Positions 1-9,371 of a stretch of 42,162 nucleotides of DNA are shown piece by piece. The first letter of the stretch is position 1. Each line of letters starts with the position of its first letter. Origin of the DNA: an uncultured Alphaproteobacteria bacterium. Lineage in GTDB: Bacteria > Pseudomonadota > Alphaproteobacteria > HIMB59 > GCA-002718135. The notes under the pieces were generated by a model that worked only from the letters and a program-made list of their open reading frames with translations, was not told the DNA's origin and searched no databases. A program made the translations under genes and the position numbers. The stretch is taken from positions 1 to 42,162 of the forward strand of contig CACBQR010000005.1 of assembly GCA_902541435.1 (NCBI GenBank), in the 5' to 3' direction.

Positions 1-810
1 GAAGCTTCTTATATACCAAGAGAAAATTTAGTCATAATTTGTACTGGAAGTCAGGGTGAAAAAAGATCTGCACTTTTCAGAATAGCTTATAATTCTCATC
101 AACATTTACATTTAGAGCCTGAAGATGTAGTAATTTTTAGCTCTAGAGATATTCCTGGTAATGAAAAATCAATAAATAATTTAAAGAACTTACTTATTAG
201 ACAAAGAGTTGAGATAGTAACTGCTGATGATGATTTAGTACATGTTTCGGGTCATGGTTATGCAGATGAAATCAAACAAATGTATAATTGGACAAAACCT
301 TACTTATCTATTCCTGTACATGGTGAACCCATGCATCTTGAGGCGCATAAACAATTATCCTACTCTTCTCAAGTACCATTTACTAAAATTTTAGAAAATG
401 GAAAATGTCTCAAAATTGCACCAGGTGAACCTAAAATTGTAGAAATATTTGAAACTGGAAAGTTAATTGTTGAGGGTAAAAATCTTTACGACTCTGAATC
501 TGCATTTATTAAAGAGAGAAGGAAATATTCCTTTGAGGGGTTAGTTTTAATTTCTTTAATTATCAATGATGATGACTATTCAATTAATAAAAATATGTTA
601 CTTACCTTAAAAGGATTGCCTGGAATAGATGAAGAAAATATTAAAAATGATTTTAAAATACTTTTTATAGAAAACTACTCAAAACTTAACAAAGATCAAA
701 AATCATCAGATCTTATAGTATCTGACTTAGTTAAAAGTAGTTTTAGAAAAATTATAAAAAATTCAATTCAAAAAAAACCAGAAATTGAAGTTCATTTAAT
801 ACGATCTTAA
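1..810 (+). CDS. rnj: Ribonuclease J, C-terminal part (5' end outside window)
   Basis: The frame is open from base 1, although the ORF track only starts at the first internal ATG (280). The 269 visible residues carry the later half of the metallo-beta-lactamase/beta-CASP core: TGSQGE, SSRDIPGNE, VSGHGY and PVHGEPMHLEAH. These are hallmarks of RNase J, which has 5'-3' exo- and endonuclease activity in mRNA decay and rRNA maturation. The C-terminal RNase J domain follows and ends in a basic tail. The upstream MBL metal-binding motif lies outside the window. The stop codon shares one base with the next ATG (TAATG), so the genes are probably translationally coupled. Identification rests on family motifs and on the alphaproteobacterial rnj-DUF1467-proS order. 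Confidence 0.93.
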   Translation, partial: EASYIPRENLVIICTGSQGEKRSALFRIAYNSHQHLHLEPEDVVIFSSRDIPGNEKSINNLKNLLIRQRVEIVTADDDLVHVSGHGYADEIKQMYNWTKPYLSIPVHGEPMHLEAHKQLSYSSQVPFTKILENGKCLKIAPGEPKIVEIFETGKLIVEGKNLYDSESAFIKERRKYSFEGLVLISLIINDDDYSINKNMLLTLKGLPGIDEENIKNDFKILFIENYSKLNKDQKSSDLIVSDLVKSSFRKIIKNSIQKKPEIEVHLIRS

Positions 811-1043
811 TGGCACTATTTACTCATGTCCTAATTTTTATCCTTGTTTGGTGGATGTTATTTTTCATACTTTTACCGATTAAGATAAAAGTACCCCAAA
901 AAGTAGAATCTGGACATGCAAAAAGCGCTCCAAGTAAGCCATATCTTCTAATAAAATTTATAGCAACTTCATTAATATCAGCTTTAATTTTATTTTTTTT
1001 GATTTTATTTGGATTTGATTTATCAAATATATTTAATAAATGA
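810..1043 (+). CDS. DUF1467 family small inner-membrane protein
   Basis: A 77-residue protein with two predicted membrane helices, at about residues 4-25 and 48-71. A short polar segment between them contains the GHAKSAPSKP stretch typical of the DUF1467 family. The family sits next to proS and rnj in many alphaproteobacteria, but its function is unknown. The start overlaps the rnj stop by one base and the stop overlaps the proS start (ATGA), so it lies inside a tightly coupled operon. The identification uses the WWMLFF...LP start, the SAP motif and the position. No biochemical role is proposed. Confidence 0.8.
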   Translation: MALFTHVLIFILVWWMLFFILLPIKIKVPQKVESGHAKSAPSKPYLLIKFIATSLISALILFFLILFGFDLSNIFNK

Positions 1044-2335
1044 AATATTCTAACTTTTTTCTTCCAACTATTAAAGATGCGCCATCAGATGCTGAAATAA
1101 TTTCCCATAAATTAATGATCAGAGCTGGCATGATTAAACAATCTAGCGCTGGTATTTATTCGTGGTTACCTCTAGGTCTAATTGTTTTAAAAAAAATTGA
1201 ACAGATTGTTAGAGAAGAACAAAATAATGCAGGAGCAGTAGAACTACTTATGCCTACGATCCAATCTTCTGATTTATGGATTAAATCAGGAAGATACGAT
1301 GATTATGGAAAAGAAATGCTAAGGATTACAGATAGAAGTGGAAGGGAAATGCTATACGGCCCAACAAACGAAGAATTAATTACAGACATATTTCAATCAC
1401 ATATAAATTCTTACAAGGATCTTCCAAAAAATCTTTTTCATATTCAATGGAAATTTCGAGATGAAGTTAGACCTAGGTTTGGAGTAATGCGAGGAAGAGA
1501 ATTTTTAATGAAGGATAATTATTCATTTGATCTTGATGAAAACGAAGCAAAAAAATCTTATGACAATATGTTTAAAGCATACATAAAAACTTTTATTAGA
1601 ATGGGTTTAACGCCAATTTCTTTAAGAGCAGAAACAGGACCAATTGGCGGTAACTTAAGTCATGAATTTCAAATACTAGCTAAGACTGGTGAAAGTACAC
1701 TTTATTATGATAAAAAATTAGAAACACTTAACCCCGAAACTATAGACCCAAATGAGTTGCAGTCATTTTATGCTGCAGTTGATGATCAGCATGATGAAAA
1801 AAATTGCCCAATTTCAAATGAAGATTTAAAAATTTCTAAGGGAATTGAAGTGGGTCATATATTTTATTTTGGAACAAAATATTCTGATAAATTAAATGCT
1901 TTTGTTCAAGATAAAAGTGGTAAAAATGTTCCAGTTCATATGGGATCATATGGCATTGGTGTTTCAAGACTTGTGGGAGCAATCATAGAAGCTTATCATG
2001 ATGACAAAGGAATTAGATGGCCTTTAGAAGTTGCTCCATTTAAGGTTTCTATAGTTAATTTAATGCCAGAAGATCAAGATTGTGCCACAAAATCATCAGA
2101 GTATTATGAATATTTTATGAAAAATAATATTGAAGTCATTTTAGATGATAGAAACTGTAGTATAGGTAAAAAATTATCTGATAATGAATTAATTGGGACA
2201 CCATATCAAATTATTATTGGCAAAAGAGATTTAAAAGATAATTTAGTAGAAATTAAAAATCGCCAAAATAATCAAAGTGAAAAAATTTCATCTAGTGGTG
2301 TAATTGATTTTATTAATAATAAGTTTAAAAAATAG
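1040..2335 (+). CDS. proS: Prolyl-tRNA synthetase, short bacterial form
   Basis: A class II aminoacyl-tRNA synthetase that charges tRNA-Pro in the cytoplasm. Visible motifs are QSSAGIYSWLPLG near residue 35, motif 2 with FRDEVRPRFGVMRGREFLMKD near 139, and motif 3 GSYGIGVSRL near 302. The anticodon-binding domain follows from about 335 (VAPFKVSIVNL). At 431 residues it is the short form found in alphaproteobacteria. It lacks the roughly 180-residue editing insertion (INS) that E. coli ProS has between motifs 2 and 3, so mischarged Ala-tRNA-Pro would need a separate trans-editing protein, which is not seen here. The ATGA overlap with the upstream gene and the direct TAG-ATG junction with lolC indicate one operon. 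Confidence 0.96.
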   Translation: MKYSNFFLPTIKDAPSDAEIISHKLMIRAGMIKQSSAGIYSWLPLGLIVLKKIEQIVREEQNNAGAVELLMPTIQSSDLWIKSGRYDDYGKEMLRITDRSGREMLYGPTNEELITDIFQSHINSYKDLPKNLFHIQWKFRDEVRPRFGVMRGREFLMKDNYSFDLDENEAKKSYDNMFKAYIKTFIRMGLTPISLRAETGPIGGNLSHEFQILAKTGESTLYYDKKLETLNPETIDPNELQSFYAAVDDQHDEKNCPISNEDLKISKGIEVGHIFYFGTKYSDKLNAFVQDKSGKNVPVHMGSYGIGVSRLVGAIIEAYHDDKGIRWPLEVAPFKVSIVNLMPEDQDCATKSSEYYEYFMKNNIEVILDDRNCSIGKKLSDNELIGTPYQIIIGKRDLKDNLVEIKNRQNNQSEKISSSGVIDFINNKFKK

Positions 2336-3586
2336 ATGATTTCTAAATCAGAACGCTTACTGATTATTAGATTTTTATTGTCTAAGAAATCTGATGGTTA
2401 TGTGTCAATTTTCGCTTGGTTTTCAATAATAGGTATTAGTTTAGGAGTAGCAGCAATTATTATAGTAATGTCTGTTATGAATGGTTTTAGAATTGATCTT
2501 ACTAACAGAATAATTGGACTCAATTCACACCTCAATATTTATAGTTTTGATAATGAGATAACAAATAAGCAAGCTAACGAACTCATATTGAATATTGATA
2601 ATTCTTTTTTTTATCAACACTACAAATCTATTGAAACAAATGGATTAATTATAAAATCAAATAACTCTAAAGGTGTCATGATCAAAGGCTACGACGAATA
2701 TGATAAAAATCATTATTTGTTTAATTCAATTAATATGGGGGCATTAATTCAAAACCCAAAAAATGAAATATTAATCGGAGATTCCTTAGCGAATGAAATG
2801 AATTTAAATGTGGGAGACAAGGTTAAAATTGCAATTCCAAAGACTGATAAAACAATATTAGGTAATATTCCAAGATTCAAAACATTGGAAGTAGTAGGTA
2901 TATTTGATCTAGGTTTATATGAATATGATTCCAATTTAATTTTTTTATCATCAGAGCTTGTTAGAAAATTACTCTTATACGATGAAGATATATATAACAA
3001 AATTGAAATCTTTGCAGTATCTCCTAATGAAATCGAATTATTTAAAAATAATGTAGAATTACAAACATCTAATCTTTTATTAAATTTTTATTCAATATCT
3101 TGGAAAGATCAAAACAAGACTCTAATAAATGCACTTAAGGTGGAAAAGAATGTTATGTTTATTATTCTTTCTTTAATTATTTTAATTGCATCATTAAATA
3201 TAATTTCAGGGTTAATTATATTTGTAAAAGAAAAAAACAAAGATATTGGGATTTTAAAAACTATTGGAATGAGTAATCAAAGTATTATAAAAATATTTTT
3301 TACTATTGGAGTCTCAATTGGTTTGATTGGATCTTTAATAGGATTAATAATTGGAATACTTTTCACAATCAATATTAAGTCAATCCAAAGTTTTTTAGAA
3401 TATTTACTTGGAACAAAATTGTTTTCTGAAGAAGTGTATTATTTATCATCTTTACCTTCAAAAATTAGTGTAAATGAGATTGTTTACGTAGTTTGTGTAG
3501 CAATAATCATATCAATTATCTCAACTATTTTTCCTGCTTTAAGTTCAGCTAGAATAGACCCTGTTAAAAGTTTAAGAAGTGAATAA
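2336..3586 (+). CDS. lolC: Lipoprotein-releasing ABC transporter permease LolC/LolE type
   Basis: An inner-membrane permease of the Lol system, which extracts outer-membrane lipoproteins and passes them to LolA. It has 416 residues with the MacB/FtsX-like layout. One helix lies near residues 25-47, followed by the motif VMSVMNGFR, a large periplasmic domain (about 50-270), and three C-terminal helices near 275-297, 320-348 and 380-402. The C-terminus has the cytoplasmic PALSSARIDPVKSLR signature. Alphaproteobacteria usually carry one LolC/E-like permease acting as a homodimer. It starts immediately after the proS stop and overlaps lolD by 8 bases, which supports transport as its function. LolC and LolE cannot be told apart here. 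Confidence 0.93.
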   Translation: MISKSERLLIIRFLLSKKSDGYVSIFAWFSIIGISLGVAAIIIVMSVMNGFRIDLTNRIIGLNSHLNIYSFDNEITNKQANELILNIDNSFFYQHYKSIETNGLIIKSNNSKGVMIKGYDEYDKNHYLFNSINMGALIQNPKNEILIGDSLANEMNLNVGDKVKIAIPKTDKTILGNIPRFKTLEVVGIFDLGLYEYDSNLIFLSSELVRKLLLYDEDIYNKIEIFAVSPNEIELFKNNVELQTSNLLLNFYSISWKDQNKTLINALKVEKNVMFIILSLIILIASLNIISGLIIFVKEKNKDIGILKTIGMSNQSIIKIFFTIGVSIGLIGSLIGLIIGILFTINIKSIQSFLEYLLGTKLFSEEVYYLSSLPSKISVNEIVYVVCVAIIISIISTIFPALSSARIDPVKSLRSE

Positions 3587-4268
3587 CAAATATTTACTAG
3601 AGATATCTAATTTAGATAAGCATTATTCCAATGAAAATAATTTAAAAATTGAGATAATTAAAAATCTTAATTTTAAATTAATGCAAAATACTAAAGTTTC
3701 GATTGTTGGGCCTTCAGGTTCAGGTAAAACAACTTTTCTGAATATTATTGGTTTACTTGATTCAGAATATGATGGAAACTTTTATTTTAAGAATAAAGAT
3801 ATTTCTTTATGCTCTAAAGATGAAATTAATAAAATTAGAGGATTATCTATTGGTTTTATTCATCAATTTTTTCATCTGATTCCTGAACTCACTGTCATTG
3901 AGAATGTTATGCTGCCATTATTAATAAATAAAAATGAAAAGAAAAGTTATGAAATTTCTAAAAAACTACTTCTTGAATTTGGTTTAGATGAAAGGATAAA
4001 TTATAAACCTTTGAAATTATCAGGAGGAGAGCAGCAAAGAGTTGCTATTGCCAGATCTCTTGTAAATAATCCTGACTTAATTTTAGCTGATGAGATGACT
4101 GGAAATCTTGATGAAGATACTGCTAACAACATTTTTAAATTTTTTATAAATTATATCGAACAAAATAAAAAAACTTTAGTATACGTTACTCATAACAAAA
4201 CTTATTCTTTATTAGCTGATGAAATTTATTATTTTAAAAAAAAGAAAATACATTTAAAGAATGAATAA
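3579..4268 (+). CDS. lolD: Lipoprotein-releasing ABC transporter ATPase LolD
   Basis: The ATP-binding subunit of the LolCD(E) complex at the inner membrane, with 229 residues. It has Walker A GPSGSGKTT (about 43-51), Q-loop FIHQFFHL, the ABC signature LSGGEQQRVAIARS (about 147), Walker B LILADE (about 167) and an H-loop YVTHNK. The D-loop segment reads ADEMTGNLD, whereas most LolD proteins have ADEPTGNLD. The Pro-to-Met change is unusual but does not touch the catalytic Glu. The start is GTG inside the lolC stop region (GTGAATAA), the best in-frame choice because it gives the normal family N-terminus. The gene ends with an ATGAATAA overlap into dnaE. Confidence 0.94.
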   Translation: MNNKYLLEISNLDKHYSNENNLKIEIIKNLNFKLMQNTKVSIVGPSGSGKTTFLNIIGLLDSEYDGNFYFKNKDISLCSKDEINKIRGLSIGFIHQFFHLIPELTVIENVMLPLLINKNEKKSYEISKKLLLEFGLDERINYKPLKLSGGEQQRVAIARSLVNNPDLILADEMTGNLDEDTANNIFKFFINYIEQNKKTLVYVTHNKTYSLLADEIYYFKKKKIHLKNE

Positions 4269-7200
4269 TCCTTTTATTCATTTACGATCTTTATCTTCAT
4301 ATTCTTTATCTGAAAGTACGCTAAAAATTACAAATTTAGTAGATCTAGCTAAAAAAAATGACATGCCTGCAATCGCTATTACAGATAATAATAATATGTT
4401 TGGAGTCTTTGAATTTTCCAAAGAGTGTGTAAAAAATAATATTCAACCTATAATTGGAACTTCAATAAATTTATTAGATATTATTGTAAATAATCAAATT
4501 TCCCAAGTTACATTTTTAGTCAAAAATGAAACTGGGTATAGAAATCTATTAGAATTAAGCTCACTTTCTCATCTAAATGAAGGAAATAATGTTGGTATAT
4601 ACTTTTCGCAATTAGACAAATTTTCTGAAGGTTTATTCTGTTATATAGGTGGTGAATTAAATCCTTTACTTTTATTAAACAAAGAAAACAAAAAAAGAGA
4701 TATAATTCAATTAATAGATAATTTTAAAAAAGTTTTTAAGCAAAATTTTCTTTTTGAAATTCAAAGAATAAATGATCAAAATATCGATGTTTTTGAAAAA
4801 GAATTTATTAATTTATCAAAAGAATTTGATATACCACTCATTGGTTCAAATAATATAAAGTACGCTAATAAAGATGATTATTCAGCTCATGATGCATTAC
4901 TTTGCATTGCCCAAAAATCTACAATTAACAATTCTCAAAGAAATACTTCTAATGAAAATATTTATTTTAAGTCAAATGAAGAAATGTATGCAAATTTTGA
5001 AGATATTCCTGAGATAATACAAAATAATTTAAATATTTCTCTATCTTGTAATTATTTTCCTGAATCAATGAAACCACAATTACCTGAATTTAAAAATGAT
5101 TTAAATTTATCAGCTGAAGATTTTTTATTAAAAACCTCAGAATTGGGACTTGGAAAAAAAATAAAAGAAAAGAATATTAAGAATATAGAAAATTACACAG
5201 ATAGATTGAAATATGAAAATGAAATTATAATTAGAATGGGGTTTGCTGGATATTTTTTAATAGTAGCAGATTTTGTTAATTGGGCTAAAGAGCAATCCAT
5301 CCCTGTTGGTCCTGGCAGAGGATCAGGTGCTGGCAGTTTAGTGGCTTGGTGTTTAGGAATAACTGATCTAGATCCATTAGAGTATGAATTATTATTTGAA
5401 AGGTTCTTAAATCCAGAAAGAGTGTCAATGCCAGATTTTGATATAGATTTTTGTCAAACTAGAAGAGATGAAGTTATTGAATATGTAAATAATAAGTATG
5501 GAAGTGAATGTGTTGCTCATATAATTACATTTGGTACTCTAGCATCAAGAGCTGCGGTAAGAGATATTGGCAGAGTTTTAGAAGTTCCCTACGGAGAAGT
5601 AGACTCTTTTGCTAAACTAATACCTTTTAATCCATCAAATCCACTTACTTTAAGTGAGTCTATAAAATCTGAAAGAAGTTTGCAGGAAAGGATAAGTAGT
5701 GATGAAAGAATTTCAAATATAATAGATGTAAGTCTAAAAATTGAAGGAACTCATAGACATGCTTCAACCCATGCTGCTGGAGTTGTAATTGGTCATGAAA
5801 AGTTATCTAAAGTAGTTCCTTTATACAAAGATCAAAATACTAATACGAATGCTACACAATTTTCAATGAAGTATGTTGAAGAGGCAGGTTTAATAAAATT
5901 TGATTTTCTTGGTTTAACTACATTATCGATTATTGACGATTGCGTAAAATTAATAGTTAAAGAAAATAAAAATTTTTTAATAAATAAAATACCTCTTAAT
6001 GATTCAAAAACCTATGAACAGTTAAGTAAGGGTGATACAGTAGGAATATTCCAATTAGAGAGTAATGGTATGGGTAGCGTCCTTCGCCAATTGCAACCTG
6101 ATAGATTTGAAGAAATAATTGCTGTAGTTGCATTATTTAGACCTGGTCCAATGGATAATATTCCTTCTTTTTGTAATAGAAAACATGGTCGTGAAGAAAT
6201 CAAATATCTTCATTCTATGTTAGAAGAAGTCTTAAAAGAAACTTATGGCATTATCGTTTATCAAGAACAAGTAATGCAGATTGCACAAGTTTTATCAAAT
6301 TATTCTTTAGGTGAAGCAGATTTACTAAGAAGGGCAATGGGAAAAAAAATTCAAAAAGAAATGGATATGCAAAAAACTAGATTTATAGAAGGTGCTGTTC
6401 AAAATAATATTGATAAAAAAGAAGCTTCAAAAATATTTGATTTAGTTGATAAATTTGCAGGGTATGGTTTTAATAAAAGTCATGCCGCAGCATATGCTTT
6501 AATATCATATCAAACTGCTTATTTAAAAGCAAACTTTCCTCACGAATTTCTTACAGCAACTTTAAACTATTCTATAGATAGAACAGAAAAAATTATTTTA
6601 CTTAAACAAGAAATAGAAAGATTGAATATTAATTTTTTAAAACCGGATATAAATTTTTCTGATCCTTTATTTTCAATTGAAATAAATGATAACTTAAAAT
6701 CAATAAGATTTGGATTGGCAGCAATCAAAGGTGTTGGTTTAAAATCCATTTCTAGCATGGTTGATGAAAGAAATAAAAATGGCAAATTTAAAAGTATCAT
6801 TGATTTTATGAATAGAGTTTCCAAGGAGGTAATAAACAAAAGACAGCTCGAAAAACTTATTCAGGCTGGTGCTTTTGATAGTATTGAAACTAATAGATCG
6901 AAATTATTTAATAATGTACCAAAATTTGTTGAACTATTTGGAGGAGAAAAAAATATTAATCAAGATATGTTATTTGAAGAAAATGAGATTTCTTTTGAAG
7001 ATAAAAACCTATTTAATCAAAATTATCAGAAATGGAAGAATTCAGAAATTTTATCCAACGAATTAGAGGTTATAGGATTTTATTTTTCTGATCACCCGTT
7101 AAATCATTATCCAAAAAAGTTTTTTGAATTAGAGAATATAATATCTTTTAGAAACTATTCAGAAAATTATGTTTCAAATGTCATTAAAGTTTGTGGTGCT

Positions 7201-7665
7201 ATTTTAGATATTAAAGAAAGATCAAATAAAGATGGGAAAAAATATGCATTTATAACAGTATCAGAATCTAGTTTTCAATTTGAATTAACTATTTTTAGTG
7301 AAAATTTATACAAATACCGGTCATTATTAAAAGAGGGTAATTTATTAATATTCAATGTAGATATTATAAAAAGTAATACTGATACACGTTTTATAATACG
7401 AGCAATAGACTCCTTAGAGAAAAATTTTATTAAAAAAAATTATAAATTTCACATTTATACGAATATTAAAAATATATCTGAATTAAAAAACAATATTTTT
7501 ACTAAAAAGGGAAATAACGATATTGACAATTTTATAGATGTTTTTATGACCGTTGATCAAAAATTGGTAAATTTTGATTTTAGTAAATATACTATTAAAT
7601 CATATAAAAAACTCGATGATTTGAACAAATCAAAAATTTTAGATTATTCTTTAGAAATATCTTGA
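4261..7665 (+). CDS. dnaE: DNA polymerase III alpha subunit
   Basis: The replicative C-family polymerase, 1134 residues, of the DnaE1 type. Domains in order: PHP domain (about 1-200), palm with GPGRGSGAGSLVAW (about 350) and the catalytic Asp pair in PDFDIDF (about 391-397), fingers with HRHASTHAAGVV and GFNKSHAAAYALISYQ, tandem helix-hairpin-helix including AAIKGVGLKS (about 820), and an OB fold near 973-1060. The first PHP metal-binding His is missing: the usual LRVHSDYS reads LRSLSSYS. The PHP domain is therefore probably not an active nuclease, and proofreading would depend on a separate DnaQ. The ATG overlaps the lolD stop by 8 bases. The stop is followed by the rpsB promoter region. Confidence 0.97.
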   Translation: MNNPFIHLRSLSSYSLSESTLKITNLVDLAKKNDMPAIAITDNNNMFGVFEFSKECVKNNIQPIIGTSINLLDIIVNNQISQVTFLVKNETGYRNLLELSSLSHLNEGNNVGIYFSQLDKFSEGLFCYIGGELNPLLLLNKENKKRDIIQLIDNFKKVFKQNFLFEIQRINDQNIDVFEKEFINLSKEFDIPLIGSNNIKYANKDDYSAHDALLCIAQKSTINNSQRNTSNENIYFKSNEEMYANFEDIPEIIQNNLNISLSCNYFPESMKPQLPEFKNDLNLSAEDFLLKTSELGLGKKIKEKNIKNIENYTDRLKYENEIIIRMGFAGYFLIVADFVNWAKEQSIPVGPGRGSGAGSLVAWCLGITDLDPLEYELLFERFLNPERVSMPDFDIDFCQTRRDEVIEYVNNKYGSECVAHIITFGTLASRAAVRDIGRVLEVPYGEVDSFAKLIPFNPSNPLTLSESIKSERSLQERISSDERISNIIDVSLKIEGTHRHASTHAAGVVIGHEKLSKVVPLYKDQNTNTNATQFSMKYVEEAGLIKFDFLGLTTLSIIDDCVKLIVKENKNFLINKIPLNDSKTYEQLSKGDTVGIFQLESNGMGSVLRQLQPDRFEEIIAVVALFRPGPMDNIPSFCNRKHGREEIKYLHSMLEEVLKETYGIIVYQEQVMQIAQVLSNYSLGEADLLRRAMGKKIQKEMDMQKTRFIEGAVQNNIDKKEASKIFDLVDKFAGYGFNKSHAAAYALISYQTAYLKANFPHEFLTATLNYSIDRTEKIILLKQEIERLNINFLKPDINFSDPLFSIEINDNLKSIRFGLAAIKGVGLKSISSMVDERNKNGKFKSIIDFMNRVSKEVINKRQLEKLIQAGAFDSIETNRSKLFNNVPKFVELFGGEKNINQDMLFEENEISFEDKNLFNQNYQKWKNSEILSNELEVIGFYFSDHPLNHYPKKFFELENIISFRNYSENYVSNVIKVCGAILDIKERSNKDGKKYAFITVSESSFQFELTIFSENLYKYRSLLKEGNLLIFNVDIIKSNTDTRFIIRAIDSLEKNFIKKNYKFHIYTNIKNISELKNNIFTKKGNNDIDNFIDVFMTVDQKLVNFDFSKYTIKSYKKLDDLNKSKILDYSLEIS

Positions 7666-7678
7666 ATAAATTACGCAT

Positions 7679-7684
7679 TATAAT
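7679..7684 (+). promoter_or_regulatory. Putative -10 box of the rpsB promoter
   Basis: A perfect TATAAT lies in the first real gap after dnaE. It predicts transcription from about 7690, giving a leader of about 70 bases that contains the complete hairpin described next. No good -35 is visible at 16-18 bases; the closest TTGAAT is only 11 bases upstream. It is therefore a position-supported guess. Confidence 0.45.
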
Positions 7685-7710
7685 AATAGAACAATCAAAT
7701 TAAATCTAGC

Positions 7711-7758
7711 ACACAGAAAAAACCGGTGTTTTTATTTCTGTGGAGGTTAAACCGGGAG
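7711..7758 (+). promoter_or_regulatory. Structured rpsB leader: hairpin with pseudoknot to the ribosome-binding site
   Basis: Bases 7712-7719 (CACAGAAA) pair perfectly with 7735-7742 (TTTCTGTG), forming an 8-bp stem with a 15-base loop. The loop contains CCGGT (7723-7727), which is complementary to ACCGG at 7751-7755. That downstream arm overlaps the Shine-Dalgarno GGGAG (7754-7758), six bases before the ATG. The fold is therefore a pseudoknot that can hide the ribosome-binding site. Repression of rpsB-tsf by S2 binding its own leader is known in other proteobacteria. That this leader works the same way is inference. G+C-rich islands like this are rare in the surrounding DNA. Confidence 0.65.
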
Positions 7759-7763
7759 TTATT

Positions 7764-8519
7764 ATGAATTTACCAGAAGTTAAAATTGAAGATCTTCTTG
7801 AGTCAGGAGTGCATTTCGGACATAACGTAAGAAGATGGAACCCAAAAATGAAAGAATATATTTATGGTGTTAGAAATAACATACATATCTTTGATTTAAG
7901 AATTACATTAGATTTATTGAATTCAGCTTTAGTAAAAATACATGAAACAGTTTCTAAATCAGGCAAAATTCTTTTTGTAGGAACAAAAAAACAATGCTCT
8001 GAGGTAGTTAAAGAGTTGGCATCTATTAATAATGATTTTTATGTTAACAAAAGATGGTTGGGTGGTACTCTTACCAATTGGAAAACAATTTCAAATTCAA
8101 TTAAACGATTAGATGAAATTGAGTTATTTTTAAAAGATAACGAGTCATCTAAAAATTTGTCTAAAAAAGAATTACTTGATATTTCAAGAGAAAAGCAAAA
8201 ACTTGATCTTAACATAGGTGGAATTAGAACATTAAATGGAAAGCCAGATCTATTAATAGTATTTGATGTAATAAAAGATAAGATTGCAGTTCGTGAAGCT
8301 ACAAAACTTAATATTCCAGTAGTTGCAATTGTTGATTCAAATGCTGATCCAGAAAATATTGATTATATCATACCTGGTAATGATGACGCTCTTAGATCAA
8401 TAAGTCTTTATAAAAATTATTTTTTAGAAACCATTCAAGATGCTGCTAATTTTCAGGATCAATCTAATCTCAATAAAGAAGAGATTGCTGAAGAAAATTT
8501 AAATAAGGATGGGAAATAA
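7764..8519 (+). CDS. rpsB: 30S ribosomal protein S2
   Basis: A small-subunit ribosomal protein on the body of the 30S, needed to recruit S1. It has 251 residues with the chosen start. Motifs: [19 protein letters not shown] at the N-terminus, GTKKQ near 73, [10 protein letters not shown] near 94, and [25 protein letters not shown] near 190-214. The ORF track begins at GTG 7740, but the family starts just before LPE/LPD-type residues. ATG 7764 has a well-placed GGGAG six bases upstream, while the GTG lies inside the leader hairpin, so 7764 is preferred. The stop overlaps the tsf ATG by one base (TAATG), the classic rpsB-tsf pair. Confidence 0.96.
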   Translation: MNLPEVKIEDLLESGVHFGHNVRRWNPKMKEYIYGVRNNIHIFDLRITLDLLNSALVKIHETVSKSGKILFVGTKKQCSEVVKELASINNDFYVNKRWLGGTLTNWKTISNSIKRLDEIELFLKDNESSKNLSKKELLDISREKQKLDLNIGGIRTLNGKPDLLIVFDVIKDKIAVREATKLNIPVVAIVDSNADPENIDYIIPGNDDALRSISLYKNYFLETIQDAANFQDQSNLNKEEIAEENLNKDGK

Positions 8520-9370
8520 TGAAAAATATTACCGAACTAATTAAGGAATTAAGAGAAAAAACAGGAGCTGGTTTTCTTGACTGTAAAAAATCTTTAGAAG
8601 AAAATAATAATGATATTGAGAAATCTATAGAGGCTTTAAGGAAAAAAGGATTAGCTAAAGCATCAAAAAAAACTGATCGTGCAGCGAATGAAGGTGCTGT
8701 AGGTATATATTCTAATAAAAATATTACAGTTCTAATCAAAGTTAATAGTGAAACTGATTTTGCTGCAAAAAGTGACACTTTCTTAAATTTTTTGGATAAC
8801 TTGGGTGATTTAGTTTTAAAAAATAATACAATCATTTTAAAAGAGGAATTCCTCAAGTTAGGCTATGAGCAGGGAACTGTTCAAGATTATTTTAACTCAA
8901 TGATATCTAAAATTGGAGAGAATCTAATTTTAAATGATTTAATAATTAGAGAAAATAAAGATTCTTATTATGCTTATTATATTCATAATAGTTATAGAAA
9001 TAATATTGGTAAAATAATTTCGTTATTAGAATATTCAACTAATAAAGATGAAAATGAAATTAAAACATTGGCCAAAAATTTATGTATGCATATAGCAGCA
9101 ATGAAACCTGAGTCATTAGACATTACAGATCTAGATAAAAAAATTATTGCTAAAGAAGAGAAAATTCAAAAGGAATTAATTCTTAGTTCTGGAAAACCAT
9201 CTAATATAGTTGATAAAATTTTAGAAGGTAAAATGAAGAAATTTTATAGCGAGGTAACATTATTGAATCAAACTTTTATTTTAGATCAAGAAAGACTAAT
9301 AAAAGATGTAATAAAGGATTTTTCAAAATTTGAATTTGAACTAATTTCGTTTGATTTAATAACCTTATAA
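8519..9370 (+). CDS. tsf: Elongation factor Ts
   Basis: The nucleotide-exchange factor that regenerates EF-Tu-GTP. It has 283 residues. The N-terminal UBA-like domain contains LREKTGAGFLDCKKSL (about 10-25). The EF-Tu-contacting core has the motif ETDFAAKSD (about 78-86; most homologues have TDFVA). The dimerisation subdomain lies around LCMHIAAMKPESL. Translation is coupled to rpsB through TAATG. pyrH begins one base after the stop. Confidence 0.96.
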   Translation: MKNITELIKELREKTGAGFLDCKKSLEENNNDIEKSIEALRKKGLAKASKKTDRAANEGAVGIYSNKNITVLIKVNSETDFAAKSDTFLNFLDNLGDLVLKNNTIILKEEFLKLGYEQGTVQDYFNSMISKIGENLILNDLIIRENKDSYYAYYIHNSYRNNIGKIISLLEYSTNKDENEIKTLAKNLCMHIAAMKPESLDITDLDKKIIAKEEKIQKELILSSGKPSNIVDKILEGKMKKFYSEVTLLNQTFILDQERLIKDVIKDFSKFEFELISFDLITL

Positions 9371-9371
9371 A

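Noticed and set aside
2749-3000. Reverse-strand and alternate-frame ORFs in the track (for example 2749-3000, 8470-8856, 13808-14086, 22856-23254, 31894-32142, 35762-36244)
   Set aside because: Each lies wholly or almost wholly inside a well-supported gene in another frame, has no recognisable family motif, and is expected in AT-rich DNA.
7740-7763. rpsB start at GTG 7740 (as in the ORF track)
   Set aside because: This codon lies in the 3' arm of the leader hairpin and adds residues not seen in S2; ATG 7764 has a well-spaced GGGAG and the family N-terminus.
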